From positions 1-31,312 of the forward strand of contig CAKQHO010000028.1 of assembly GCA_934234185.1 (NCBI GenBank): a stretch of 31,312 bases of DNA, read 5' to 3'. The stretch comes from an uncultured Psychrobacillus sp. (GTDB taxonomy: Bacteria; Bacillota; Bacilli; Bacillales_A; Planococcaceae). This document shows positions 15,745 to 24,199 of the stretch, piece after piece. Position numbers and translations under genes: made by a program. A model generated the notes under the pieces. It saw only the letters and a program-made list of their open reading frames with translations. It did no database searches and was not told the origin of the DNA. The stretch's first letter is position 1, and each line of letters opens with the position of its first letter.

Positions 15745-18700
15745 AGCCAATAACTTTAAGAATGACCGCATTTGGTCCATATAAAATGACAGAAACCATT
15801 GATTTTACCGAACTAAAAGATAATCGCTTATTTGTTATATCTGGAGCTACGGGAGCAGGTAAAACAACTATTTTTGATGGCATCAGCTTTGCACTTTATG
15901 GTTCAGGAAGTGGAGAGGATCGTAGGGATACGAAAATGATGAGAAGTGATTTTGCCTTAGATGATATTCATACAAGTGTAGAATTGGTTTTTGAGATTCA
16001 TAACCGTCGATATCGAATTTTGCGTCAGCTCTCTCATGTTAAAAAAGGAAACAAAAGTGCAACTGGTGAAAGATATGAGTTTTTCGAGATCCAAGAATCA
16101 GGAGAGGTTCCAGTAGTAGAAAGACAAATTGTTTCGGAAATAAATAAAAAAATAGAAGAAATAATTGGTTTGACACAAGATCAGTTTAGTCAAATTGTCA
16201 TGCTGCCTCAAGGGGAGTTTCGTAAGCTTTTAACCTCACCCACAGAGAATAAAGAGTCTATTCTACGAAAAATATTTAAGACGGAACCTTATAAAATGAT
16301 GAGTGAGAAACTGAAGGATAAAAAATTAGAAGTGGAATCTGAGTGGAAAAGGGCGGAAATTACACGTCGAAGTTATATCGACCATATATTAAGTGTTTTT
16401 CCACCAAGAGATTCAGCAATTTTTCAACTGCTGGAGTCCGGTTCGTTTAATATTTTTCAATTGATCGAAGCTTTACAGGAAGAGTCAAGCTATTACGAAG
16501 AAAAAGTAAAAAAAGACAAGGTTTCTTGTGATGAGGTTTATGAAAATCAATTAGCAAAGCAATCAGCCTTTCATCTAGCCAATAATATAAATGACCGTTT
16601 TACTATGTTAGAAGAAATGGAGCAAAAGCTAGAACAACTACTTGCTCAAAGAGAAATATTTGAGAAAAAAGAGCAACAGGTAAAGTCAGCTGAATTGGCT
16701 AGCTCCATTGAAGCAATTGAACATTTTTATTTAGAACTTGAAAGAGAAGTAAAGGAAAAAGAAAACTTAAAAGAAGATGTTAGTTTGGAACTTCTTCGCA
16801 TGAAAGAAAGTATGCGTGACATAAATGAAAAATTTAAAATAGAAGAAGCAAAGAAGGAAGATAGAGAGAAAAGTGTCGAAACCGTGATTTACTTATCTAG
16901 CTTCCTTCCCTTATTTGAAGAAATAGAATCGAAAGAAAAAGAGCTTCTACATTATCAAGAACAGGAAGAAGTTATACACAAGAAGGTAGTACAAATTACG
17001 ACTAAATATCAAGCTGAAAAGGATCTATGTTCTACACAACAGTTAGAAATAGAAAAATTGGAGGAAGCTGTAGACCGACTAGACGAAATGTCTCAGCACC
17101 TCACGTCTCTCCAAGATCATTACGAAATAATGGAAGGTTACAAGGAGCAAGATGACATTCTTCATTCCTTATTGAAGGAAGAAGAGTATCAAAGAAAGCT
17201 GTTTTTAAATATGCAGGAAGAATATAAAACGCAGGAAAGAAAGTGGATCAAAAACCAGGCAAGTATATTAGCATCAAAATTAGTTGCTGGAGAAGCCTGT
17301 CCGGTATGTGGAAGTATGACACATGAAGGGATTCCAGCAGTTCATCATACCGAGTCCGTGGATGAAGAAAAGCTACAGATCCTTCGAGAAGAGGTTTCCA
17401 AACAGGAGTCCAGCTCTTTAGTAGTAAGTGCCAAAAAAGAACAAGCTCAAATAACAAAAGAGCATACACTTGAACAACTAGAAAGGCTACAGCTTTCCAT
17501 GTCGGAATTTGAATCTGTCAAATTAGATTTAGAACGACTACAAAAAGAAGTAAAAGAGCTAAGAGAACAAAAAGAAGAGCTTTCACAATTGAAAGATTCC
17601 TATAAAAAGAAGCTATCAGAACTCCAACTGCTAGAGCTTGAAACACAACGTGTTGAAAGGGAGCACCTTCAGTTAAAAAGTATGTTAGAGCAAGTACAGG
17701 CAGTTTATAAAGCCAAAAAAGAGTATATCCCAGCCAGTATTTCTAGCTTATCGGAGTTAACAAAGCTTATAGCTCAAGCAAAAATAGAAAAAGAAAAACT
17801 AGCAGAGGCATGGGAAGTGGCGCAGCGAAAACGGAAGGAAGTAAATGAGGCTTATACAAAGATGGAAACCAGGCTCGAGCATCTAGTATCTACTATTAAA
17901 GAAGCAACAGATAAGAAAATAAGGGCGGAACAAAAGTTTGCATTGGCACTAAGTCAATCAGGCTTCCAGTCAGTAGAGGAATATGCAACGGCAAAAATGG
18001 CTCCTACTGACCGTGTTGCCCTTAAAGAAAAATGTCAAACATATAAACAAACACTTCATACACTAACAGAGCAAGTAAAGGAAGGTCAAAAGCAATTAGA
18101 GGGACATGAAAAAGTAGACCTCCAACCTCTAGAAGAAGAGCTAACGACATTAAAAGAAGCCTATGAGCAAAGGTTAAGAGAGCTTACTAATTCTACCGAA
18201 TATGCAAAAGCTGGTCAGGAGCTTAAGAAAAAAATACAAGCTTCAAGCGAACATATTGCAACTTTGGAAGAGAAGGTTAACAGAATTGTAGATTTATACG
18301 ACACCTTAAGAGGACAGAACGCTGTAAAGCTTTCGTTTGAGCGATATATCCAAATAGAGTACTTAGAGCAGATTATCCATGTAGCAAACGCACGCTTAAA
18401 AACCTTATCGAATGGTCAGTTTCAATTAATACGCAGTGAACGACAGGAAACGCATGGGAAACAGAGCGGCTTGGGTTTAGACGTATATGATGCTTATACT
18501 GGTCAAATTAGGGATGTTAAAACATTATCTGGGGGAGAGAAGTTTAATGCTTCTCTATGCTTGGCTTTAGGAATGGCTGATGTCATTCAAAGCTTCCGTG
18601 GAAGCGTTCGAATAGAGACCATGTTTATTGATGAAGGGTTTGGATCATTAGATGAAGAATCCTTAAACAAGGCAATAGATACTTTAATAGATCTACAAAA

Positions 18701-18821
18701 ATCAGGTAGAATGATTGGTGTCATTTCTCATGTAACAGAACTGAAAGCGGCAATTCCAGCTATTCTTGAAGTAGAAAAGTTAAAAGAGGGTTATAGCAAA
18801 ACGAAATTTACTATTAGATAA
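15741..18821 (+). CDS. sbcC: exonuclease SbcCD, ATPase subunit SbcC
   Basis: A 1026-residue Rad50-like SMC-family ATPase. The N-terminal lobe has Walker A GATGAGKT (35-42), and the Q-loop region has QIVMLPQGEFRKLLTS. Two long coiled-coil arms rich in Glu, Lys and Leu run from about 200 to 510 and from 540 to 850. They meet at a zinc hook, CPVC (Cys520, Cys523), by which two SbcC molecules join. The C-terminal lobe has the signature TLSGGEKFNASLCLALG (Ser930) and Walker B MFIDEGFGSLDE (Asp964, Glu965). No coding break is seen. The ATG overlaps the sbcD stop, so the subunits are translationally coupled. It acts on DNA ends and hairpins with SbcD. Confidence 0.96.
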   Translation: MKPITLRMTAFGPYKMTETIDFTELKDNRLFVISGATGAGKTTIFDGISFALYGSGSGEDRRDTKMMRSDFALDDIHTSVELVFEIHNRRYRILRQLSHVKKGNKSATGERYEFFEIQESGEVPVVERQIVSEINKKIEEIIGLTQDQFSQIVMLPQGEFRKLLTSPTENKESILRKIFKTEPYKMMSEKLKDKKLEVESEWKRAEITRRSYIDHILSVFPPRDSAIFQLLESGSFNIFQLIEALQEESSYYEEKVKKDKVSCDEVYENQLAKQSAFHLANNINDRFTMLEEMEQKLEQLLAQREIFEKKEQQVKSAELASSIEAIEHFYLELEREVKEKENLKEDVSLELLRMKESMRDINEKFKIEEAKKEDREKSVETVIYLSSFLPLFEEIESKEKELLHYQEQEEVIHKKVVQITTKYQAEKDLCSTQQLEIEKLEEAVDRLDEMSQHLTSLQDHYEIMEGYKEQDDILHSLLKEEEYQRKLFLNMQEEYKTQERKWIKNQASILASKLVAGEACPVCGSMTHEGIPAVHHTESVDEEKLQILREEVSKQESSSLVVSAKKEQAQITKEHTLEQLERLQLSMSEFESVKLDLERLQKEVKELREQKEELSQLKDSYKKKLSELQLLELETQRVEREHLQLKSMLEQVQAVYKAKKEYIPASISSLSELTKLIAQAKIEKEKLAEAWEVAQRKRKEVNEAYTKMETRLEHLVSTIKEATDKKIRAEQKFALALSQSGFQSVEEYATAKMAPTDRVALKEKCQTYKQTLHTLTEQVKEGQKQLEGHEKVDLQPLEEELTTLKEAYEQRLRELTNSTEYAKAGQELKKKIQASSEHIATLEEKVNRIVDLYDTLRGQNAVKLSFERYIQIEYLEQIIHVANARLKTLSNGQFQLIRSERQETHGKQSGLGLDVYDAYTGQIRDVKTLSGGEKFNASLCLALGMADVIQSFRGSVRIETMFIDEGFGSLDEESLNKAIDTLIDLQKSGRMIGVISHVTELKAAIPAILEVEKLKEGYSKTKFTIR

Positions 18822-18832
18822 AGGAGTATGCC

Positions 18833-19342
18833 ATGTATACAGACAAGGACCGTTATTTTTTAGAGCTGGCTCTCCAAGAAGCAAAAGTAGCATTAGAAAG
18901 TAATACTTATCCAGTCGGAGCAATTTTAGTGAATGAGAATGACGAAATAATTGGAAAAGGACGTAATGGAGTCCATCCGCTTCAGGATATCACTGCTCAT
19001 GCAGAGGTAGATGCTATACGACAAGCTGGCTCTAGTATGTTTAAGGCAAAAGTCCACAATAGAAAGTTTACTCTCTACAGCACTTTAGAGCCTTGTCCTA
19101 TGTGTACAGGGGCTATTCTATTCGCTAAAATTCAACGTGTGGTTTGGCTATTAAACGACGATCTGGGCTTCGGAGGCTATAAAAAAATGAAGGACTCCAA
19201 CTTATTTGAAAAGAAATTCAATCAAATAGAAATGATAGTCGAACCTGACATTGAATTAAAGGAAAGACAGTTGCATCTTATGAAACTTTGGGAATTAAAT
19301 ACAAACAATATAAAAAACTTAAGAATGCAAGTAAATAAATAA
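18833..19342 (+). CDS. nucleoside/cytidine deaminase-family enzyme
   Basis: A 169-residue zinc hydrolase of the cytidine deaminase fold. HAE (His56, catalytic Glu58) and EPCPMC (Cys88, Cys91) are the zinc-binding and catalytic motifs. The PCPMCTGAI context is shared with TadA-like and guanine-deaminase-like enzymes. The C-terminal part, LGFGGYKKMKDSNLFEKKFNQI, differs from canonical TadA, so I call it a general nucleoside deaminase and leave the base open. It lies 11 bp after sbcC with AAGGAG before the ATG and ends at the same terminator, so it is in the sbcDC operon. A direct role in DNA repair is not implied by that alone. It could remove damaged or toxic bases. Confidence 0.85.
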   Translation: MYTDKDRYFLELALQEAKVALESNTYPVGAILVNENDEIIGKGRNGVHPLQDITAHAEVDAIRQAGSSMFKAKVHNRKFTLYSTLEPCPMCTGAILFAKIQRVVWLLNDDLGFGGYKKMKDSNLFEKKFNQIEMIVEPDIELKERQLHLMKLWELNTNNIKNLRMQVNK

Positions 19343-19367
19343 GGTGCCCAAACTATAGAGATATTGG

Positions 19368-19409
19368 AGTGAGTACGTGAAAAACTATCGTTCACGTACT
19401 CGCTTTTTT
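19368..19409 (+). terminator. terminator of the sbcDC-deaminase operon
   Basis: A 14-pair stem with one G-U pair (19368-19381 with 19391-19404), whose core is GAGTACGTGAA/TTCACGTACTC, has a 9-nt loop and is followed by six T residues. It is a strong intrinsic terminator 25 bp after the deaminase stop. Confidence 0.93.
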
Positions 19410-19703
19410 ATATTTATTTAAATAGAGAGTTCGCTGGCCGTTTGAAATTGAATATCATTTTTCTCCTATAAAGCCGTCACCTCTAAAATATTTCTCCATC
19501 ATCTTACAGATGGATTCACCTTCTTCTAATTAAAATGCATGTAGACATTCTTTCACCATATCCAATTTATAGAGTTGAATATAAATCAAACCTAGTTTTT
19601 CCCCGTAAATCTGTCCTCTATATTAAAGCAGAAAGAAGTATTGGAAAGGCACCCTCACACATTTTACCTATTCGACATATCTTTTTAGAAAGAGGTGGTG
19701 AAT
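19410..19703. other. gene-free stretch before the SsuABC-like operon, possible remnant
   Basis: No convincing gene, RNA or riboswitch was found in about 294 bases. A plus-strand reading frame from 19535 has no ribosome binding site and atypical composition. On the minus strand, bases about 19534 down to 19463 can be read as EEGESICKMMEKYFRGDGF and a few more residues before a TGA at 19461-19463, after which the same frame continues open. This looks more like decayed coding sequence than random DNA, but I cannot name it. The promoter of the next operon must lie here or upstream; I cannot pick it out. Confidence 0.4.
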
Positions 19704-20525
19704 ATGAGCGAAGAAAATAGAGTCGAAGAGTACGACGCCTATGAAACGGAACAAAATGAATGGAAGAAGCAACAACTAAAAGAACGGGGTAAACAGTTAC
19801 TAACCATCATTTCACCTATACTTATTTTAGGTCTTTGGGAGTTATGCTCACGAGTAGGTATTCTTGATATTCGATTTTTTCCTCCTCCAACGGCCATTAT
19901 TTCTACCTTTTTCGATTTAGCAGCTAATGGCACGCTTTGGGCACATATTTCAGTTTCTCTTTATCGAATAGCTTGTGGATTCCTGCTTGGGGTAATACCA
20001 GGAGTGGTGATTGGACTCCTAATGGGTTTATATTCCCCTATACGACATTTTATTTCACCTATCGTCATGGTTTTTATGCCTATTCCAACGCTGGCATTAC
20101 TACCAATCATCATTATCCTGTTCGGAATTGGGGATTTTTCTAAGATTGTAACTATTGCGGCAAGTGTATTTTTCCCCGTTGTAATCAATACAGTTGCTGG
20201 TGTCTTGAATATAGAACGGGTACATTTAGATGTTGCTAAAAACTATGGTGCAAGTCCTACAAATTTCTTTTTAAAAATAGCATTTCCCGGTGCCCTTCCA
20301 GTAATGCTGGAAGGTATTCAAATGGGTCAGGCGATTGCATTATTGACCATTGTTGCTGCTGAAATGATGGGTGCAACATCAGGTATTGGTTATCTAATCT
20401 GGACCTCTTATAAAGCATTCATGTTAAAAGAAATGTTTGTTGGTTTAGTACTCATTTCTTTTTTTGGGTTTCTTTTTTCCCTATTATTGCGTGGGCTTCA
20501 AAAGAGAATTGTCCCATGGAGGTGA
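19704..20525 (+). CDS. ABC transporter permease, SsuC/TauC type
   Basis: A 273-residue permease. After a charged, hydrophilic N-terminus of about 30 residues come six membrane segments. The binding-protein-dependent permease motif sits at about 180-215 in DVAKNYGASPTNFFLKIAFPGALPVMLEGIQMGQ, with the EAA-like loop that contacts the ATPase. FFPPPTAI near residue 57 is typical of the nitrate/sulfonate/taurine/thiamine-precursor group. The ATG at 19704 has AGAGGTG 6 bases before it and is preferred to a GTG three codons earlier. The ribosome binding site of the next gene overlaps its own stop. The substrate is unknown; see the binding protein. Confidence 0.9.
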   Translation: MSEENRVEEYDAYETEQNEWKKQQLKERGKQLLTIISPILILGLWELCSRVGILDIRFFPPPTAIISTFFDLAANGTLWAHISVSLYRIACGFLLGVIPGVVIGLLMGLYSPIRHFISPIVMVFMPIPTLALLPIIIILFGIGDFSKIVTIAASVFFPVVINTVAGVLNIERVHLDVAKNYGASPTNFFLKIAFPGALPVMLEGIQMGQAIALLTIVAAEMMGATSGIGYLIWTSYKAFMLKEMFVGLVLISFFGFLFSLLLRGLQKRIVPWR

Positions 20526-20529
20526 GTAA

Positions 20530-21309
20530 ATGAGTGACACAGTGAAAATTTCCATCGACCAACTAACCAAGGTTTTTTATAAAAAGAACAATAGTGTAAC
20601 AGCGATTAAAAATATTTCCCTACAAGTTAAAGAGGGAGAATTTATATGTATTGTTGGTCCAAGTGGTTGTGGAAAGACTACTTTACTTAGAATTTTAGCA
20701 GGGTTGGAAACACCAAGCTCTGGTTCCTTTACTATTACCTCAGAATCTGACGAGCGACCTCTTCAATCCATGGTGTTCCAAGAAAAAGGGGTAATTCCTT
20801 GGCTAACTGTTGCTGAAAATGTTGCATTTGGCTTAAAGATGCGACATTTGCCAAAGGAAGTAATACAAAAGCAAACTGACTATTATCTACAAAAAGTAGG
20901 ACTCACAAAATTTTCTTCGCTTTATCCAAAGGAGCTTTCTGGAGGAATGAAGCAAAGAATAAGTATAGCTAGAGCTTTTGCTAACGATCCGGAAATACTT
21001 TTAATGGATGAACCATTTGCTGCCCTTGACGAGCAAAATAAATTTATTTTGCAGGAAGAACTTCTTTCTATCTGGTCAGAGCATAAAAAAACAGTATTAT
21101 TTATTACTCATAGCATAGATGAAGCCTTACTATTGAGTGATCGAATTATTCTGATGAGTGCTCATCCTGGCGAAGTAGTGAAGGAAATAAAAGTGCCTGT
21201 TCCAAGACCTAGAACAATGGAGCAGGTCAGAGCAAACGCTGAGATGGCAGAGCAGTTTATAGCAATTTGGAATCATTTGCAGCAAGAGGTTCAAAAATCA
21301 AGGAAATAA
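20530..21309 (+). CDS. ABC transporter ATP-binding protein, SsuB/TauB type
   Basis: A 259-residue importer ATPase. Walker A is GPSGCGKT (43-50), the Q-loop is Gln84 in MVFQEKGVIPWLTVAENV, the signature is LSGGMKQRISIARAF (Ser137), Walker B is ILLMDEPF (Asp160, Glu161), and the switch region is FITHSIDEAL. The sequence VIPWLTVAENV after the Q-loop is characteristic of the nitrate/sulfonate/taurine ATPases. It powers the permease encoded 4 bp upstream; GGAGGTGAG covers the stop of that gene. The binding-protein gene follows after 11 bp. The C-terminus (VPRPRTMEQVRANAEMAEQF) is normal for the group. Confidence 0.93.
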   Translation: MSDTVKISIDQLTKVFYKKNNSVTAIKNISLQVKEGEFICIVGPSGCGKTTLLRILAGLETPSSGSFTITSESDERPLQSMVFQEKGVIPWLTVAENVAFGLKMRHLPKEVIQKQTDYYLQKVGLTKFSSLYPKELSGGMKQRISIARAFANDPEILLMDEPFAALDEQNKFILQEELLSIWSEHKKTVLFITHSIDEALLLSDRIILMSAHPGEVVKEIKVPVPRPRTMEQVRANAEMAEQFIAIWNHLQQEVQKSRK

Positions 21310-21320
21310 GGAGGAAAGTT

Positions 21321-22403
21321 GTGAAAAAACGCTGGCTTGTTCTAATCGCATCTATCATTCTGTTGCTAGGTGCATGTAGTTCGACAGAAAAGGCTACGGA
21401 TGGGAAGCTAGATGATTCTGTTAGTAAGGATAACCCATCTGGAGATTTAGCTCCCTTAAAGAAAAAAGTAAAGGTTGTTATAGCGGAGGATGGAGCAGCT
21501 TCTGGTGCAGGCTTTTATATAGCAAAAGAGAAAGGTTATTTTGAGGATTACAATATTGAAGTAGAATTTGCTCAATTTGCAAATAGTGATGAGATGCTTC
21601 CAGCTCTGGCATCAGGGGAAGTTGATATTGCAGGTGGCGTTTCAACTGCCTCCTTCTTTAATGCAATTGCTCAAGGTATTGATGTAAAGATTATCGGAGA
21701 CAAAGGACATAATAACCCAGGCAAATCGTACTTTTCCTTCGTTATAGGAAATCATATGAAGGATGTTATAAAAGAATATAAGGATTTCAAAGGGAAGAAG
21801 ATTGCTGTTTCCTCTAAAAATTCTATTGATGAATTTATATTCTTAGAAATGCTGAAGCACGCGGGACTGACACCTGACGATGTAGAATTTGTACTGTTAG
21901 CAGACTTTGGAAGCATGCTAGGTGCTATAGAAAATGAATCCATTGATGCTGCTCTTCAAATTGAGCCACTAATTACCCAAGGAGAGGTAAATAATCTTCA
22001 TATTCGTTTTGGAGATACAACCGACTATGCTCCTGAATCACAAATTGCATTGGTTTTAGGCTCTCCACAATTCATGACAGAAGAGAAAAATGTCTCTTTA
22101 CGCTTTATGGCGGCTTACTTAAAGGGTGTACGTGATTATAATGATGCGTTCCTTAAAGGAGAGGGCAAGACTGAGGTAATAGAAATCATGACCAAACATA
22201 CCAGCTTAAAGGACGCGGCCATTTGGGAAAAGGTATCTGTAACCGGCTTAAACCCTGACGGGAAATTATTTATAGATGATGTATTAAAGCAATATGAGAC
22301 TTACAAGGAAAATGGTGCTATTACTGGAGATGTAGATTTCGACAAGGCAATAGATACCTCAATGGCTGAAAAAGTTGTGGAAATATTAGGAGAATACAAA
22401 TAA
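21321..22403 (+). CDS. substrate-binding lipoprotein, NMT1/SsuA-like
   Basis: A 360-residue binding protein with signal peptide and lipobox LLGAC (Cys19), anchored outside the membrane. The mature domain begins VKVVIAEDGAASGAGFYIAKEKGYFEDYNIEVEF, the standard opening of the NMT1/THI5-like and sulfonate-binding families, and continues with LASGEVDIAGGVSTASFFNAI. These families bind sulfonates, taurine, nitrate, or pyrimidine thiamine precursors. No sulfonatase, cysteine, nitrate or thiamine gene and no TPP riboswitch is adjacent, so the ligand stays open. The start is a GTG (21321), placed by AAGGAGGAAAG just upstream and by the signal peptide; an in-frame ATG at 21267 would lie inside the ATPase gene. 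A terminator follows. Confidence 0.9.
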   Translation: MKKRWLVLIASIILLLGACSSTEKATDGKLDDSVSKDNPSGDLAPLKKKVKVVIAEDGAASGAGFYIAKEKGYFEDYNIEVEFAQFANSDEMLPALASGEVDIAGGVSTASFFNAIAQGIDVKIIGDKGHNNPGKSYFSFVIGNHMKDVIKEYKDFKGKKIAVSSKNSIDEFIFLEMLKHAGLTPDDVEFVLLADFGSMLGAIENESIDAALQIEPLITQGEVNNLHIRFGDTTDYAPESQIALVLGSPQFMTEEKNVSLRFMAAYLKGVRDYNDAFLKGEGKTEVIEIMTKHTSLKDAAIWEKVSVTGLNPDGKLFIDDVLKQYETYKENGAITGDVDFDKAIDTSMAEKVVEILGEYK

Positions 22404-22416
22404 ACAGCATGATTTA

Positions 22417-22449
22417 AACAGGTAGAGAAATAACTCTCTGCCTGTTTTT
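22417..22449 (+). terminator. terminator of the SsuABC-like operon
   Basis: A 12-bp stem with one G-U pair (22417-22428 with 22435-22446) and a 6-nt loop ends in a T-run. It lies 13 bp after the stop. The following 22450-22658 is gene-free; I see no clear promoter or structure in it. Confidence 0.88.
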
Positions 22450-22658
22450 ATATTTTACGGGAATCAAAGCGGCTCTACAATAGATCAGTATTAACCAAGC
22501 AAGCGAAAGAACCACTCTAATTGGATCACAAGTGCATTTTACAAGACGATCCAAGTCTATACGCTCTACCTATAGCATCATCGTACAATAGACTCTATAC
22601 CAATAGTGAATAATTTCAACACGTAAGATACAATAAGTAAAAAAAGGAGGGCTTAACG

Positions 22659-23105
22659 ATGGTACGTGTATTAGTTGATGCTGATGGTTGCCCGGTAGTT
22701 GACCAAACAATTGAAGTAGCTAAGCAATTTGATTTTGCTATCCTATTACTTTGCGATACCTCTCATTACATGCAGCGAGAGGGAGCCGAAACTGTAATGG
22801 TGTCTAAGGGTGCTGATGCAGTTGATTTTGTATTAGTGAATAAGGTCAATAAAGGAGATATCGTTGTGACCCAGGACTATGGGCTAGCTGCAATGGTTTT
22901 AGCAAAGCAAGGGTACGCAATTGACCAAAATGGTCGATGGTATACACCAGATAATATTGATCAACTGCTAGATAGTCGCCATATGTCCAAAAAAATAAGG
23001 CAGGCTGGAGGAAGACTAAAGGGTCCGAAAAAACGTCAAAAAGAAGACAATGAAAGGTTTCAGGAAAGCTTTCAAAGACTCTGTAAGTACGCCTTGCATA
23101 TGTAA
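22659..23105 (+). CDS. yqxD: YaiI/YqxD family protein (DUF188, UPF0178)
   Basis: A 148-residue soluble protein of the YaiI/YqxD family. It opens with VRVLVDADGCPVVDQTIEVA, where the VDADGCPV motif supplies acidic residues of a PIN-like fold, and later has GDIVVTQDYGLAAMVLAKQG, both characteristic of the family. The C-terminal tail RQAGGRLKGPKKRQKEDNERF is also conserved. A nuclease activity has been proposed from the PIN/NYN-like fold, but a substrate is not established. AGGAGGG precedes the ATG. It appears monocistronic and is convergent with the phosphodiesterase gene, with only 2 bp between the stops. Confidence 0.92.
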   Translation: MVRVLVDADGCPVVDQTIEVAKQFDFAILLLCDTSHYMQREGAETVMVSKGADAVDFVLVNKVNKGDIVVTQDYGLAAMVLAKQGYAIDQNGRWYTPDNIDQLLDSRHMSKKIRQAGGRLKGPKKRQKEDNERFQESFQRLCKYALHM

Positions 23106-23107
23106 CC

Positions 23108-23968
23108 TTAATAATTCTTTATTATTTCTCGGGCAATATTTGGACTATCTGTAAATATTCCGTTTGCTTTCATTTCCATTGCATTTCTTATATCCTCTTC
23201 CGTTTTAATGGAAAAAAGGTGAACAGCTAATCCATGCTCCTGTGCCTCGTGAATAAAGGTTTTATCTACCATATTAATATTTACACCTATTCCACTTGCA
23301 TAATTGTTTATGCTCTCAAAATCCTGCTTAGAGAGCTTTCCCTTCTCCTTCAGGCTTAATAGCTGTATTAATGGAAGACTCGGTTCCAGCTTATGCATCT
23401 CCTCAAGGCTGACTCTATCAAAGGATTGTATGATTACCTTGGGAATTTCCTGGTTATCTTGGACGAGCTTATACTTTTCTAATAAAAATAAAAGCTCTTC
23501 CTCCATATCCACGTTTAGTTTAGGAGACTTAAGCTCTATGTAATAATTTACTTTGTCCTCGAACTCCGCAAAAATTTCTTCTAATGTGGGAATGGGAGCA
23601 TATTCATAGATCTCATTAGCAAAATCAGGATGAGCCTCATTAAACCATTTACCTGCATTTAGCTGTTTTATTTCCTCTAATGTATAATCCTTAACTAATC
23701 CTCTTCCATTCGTCGTACGATCTACTCGTTCATCATGCATGGCAACTAGCACGCCATCTTTTGTCATTTGTAAATCTATTTCAATGTAAGTAGCCTCATA
23801 ATCCTTTGCAAGCTGATAAGAGAGTAAAGTGTGCTCTGGTGCATATGTAGATGCACCTCTATGGGCAATAATCAGCATATCCTCCGAAGAGATGAGTACC
23901 GGAGGACTTTTAGCAGCACACCCGGAAAGGAATAAAAGGAAAAGAAAAATAAAGATATTCTTTCTCAC
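23108..23968 (-). CDS. secreted glycerophosphodiester phosphodiesterase (lipoprotein)
   Basis: A 286-residue GDPD-family enzyme with a signal peptide and lipobox LSGC (Cys17), so it works on the outer face of the membrane. The catalytic set is present: IIAHRGAS (His36, Arg37), APEHT (Glu45), EIDLQMTKDG (Glu63, Asp65) and AMHD (His78), followed by DRTTNGRG. The enzyme cleaves glycerophosphodiesters to an alcohol and sn-glycerol-3-phosphate. It is divergent from a Ugp-type glycerol-3-phosphate importer, which gives a simple degrade-and-import pathway. The start is GTG (23968), set by GGAGG six bases upstream and by the signal peptide. Pho-box-like repeats lie 34-71 bp upstream, so phosphate control is likely but unproven. 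Confidence 0.93.
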   Translation of the reverse strand: MRKNIFIFLFLLFLSGCAAKSPPVLISSEDMLIIAHRGASTYAPEHTLLSYQLAKDYEATYIEIDLQMTKDGVLVAMHDERVDRTTNGRGLVKDYTLEEIKQLNAGKWFNEAHPDFANEIYEYAPIPTLEEIFAEFEDKVNYYIELKSPKLNVDMEEELLFLLEKYKLVQDNQEIPKVIIQSFDRVSLEEMHKLEPSLPLIQLLSLKEKGKLSKQDFESINNYASGIGVNINMVDKTFIHEAQEHGLAVHLFSIKTEEDIRNAMEMKANGIFTDSPNIAREIIKNY

Positions 23969-24001
23969 GTGCTTCCTCCTTTTGTAAATAAATTTTCACA
24001 T

Positions 24002-24050
24002 TATTAATAATAACGTTAAATATTGTTAATATAGTAAATTTCTTTACTAT
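24002..24050. promoter_or_regulatory. Pho-box-like direct repeats and a palindrome between GDPD and ugp
   Basis: Read on the minus strand towards the GDPD gene, hexamers TTTACT (opposite 24033-24038), TTAACA (24024-24029), TTAACG (24014-24019) and TTAATA (24002-24007) recur at 9-12-bp steps, like the TTAACA repeats bound by PhoP in Bacillus. An overlapping palindrome, ATAGTAAA (24031-24038) and TTTACTAT (24043-24050), lies at the distal end. AT-rich context makes chance matches possible. Confidence 0.42.
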
Positions 24051-24199
24051 TCAGACTTTTATTTAGTAAAATAAGAGAATAAATGACAAAATATCGTCTT
24101 ATACACCAAAATACAATTATTTTTCAATATATTGGTTAATAAGTGTAAGGAATAAGCATATTTTTCTATAACTAGGTACATATAGAGAGGGATGGGAAA

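Noticed and set aside
19443..19703. TPP riboswitch, S-box or T-box ahead of the SsuABC-like operon
   Set aside because: I looked for the conserved cores (for example CTGAGA of the TPP element) and for a leader terminator and found neither.
19535..19720. Plus-strand 61-codon reading frame in the gap before the SsuC-like gene
   Set aside because: It has no ribosome binding site, no recognisable family, and runs into the start region of the permease gene in another frame. Treated as chance.
21267..21320. N-terminal extension of the binding lipoprotein from an ATG at 21267
   Set aside because: It would lie inside the ATPase gene and place 18 residues before a clear signal peptide. The GTG at 21321 has a strong ribosome binding site.
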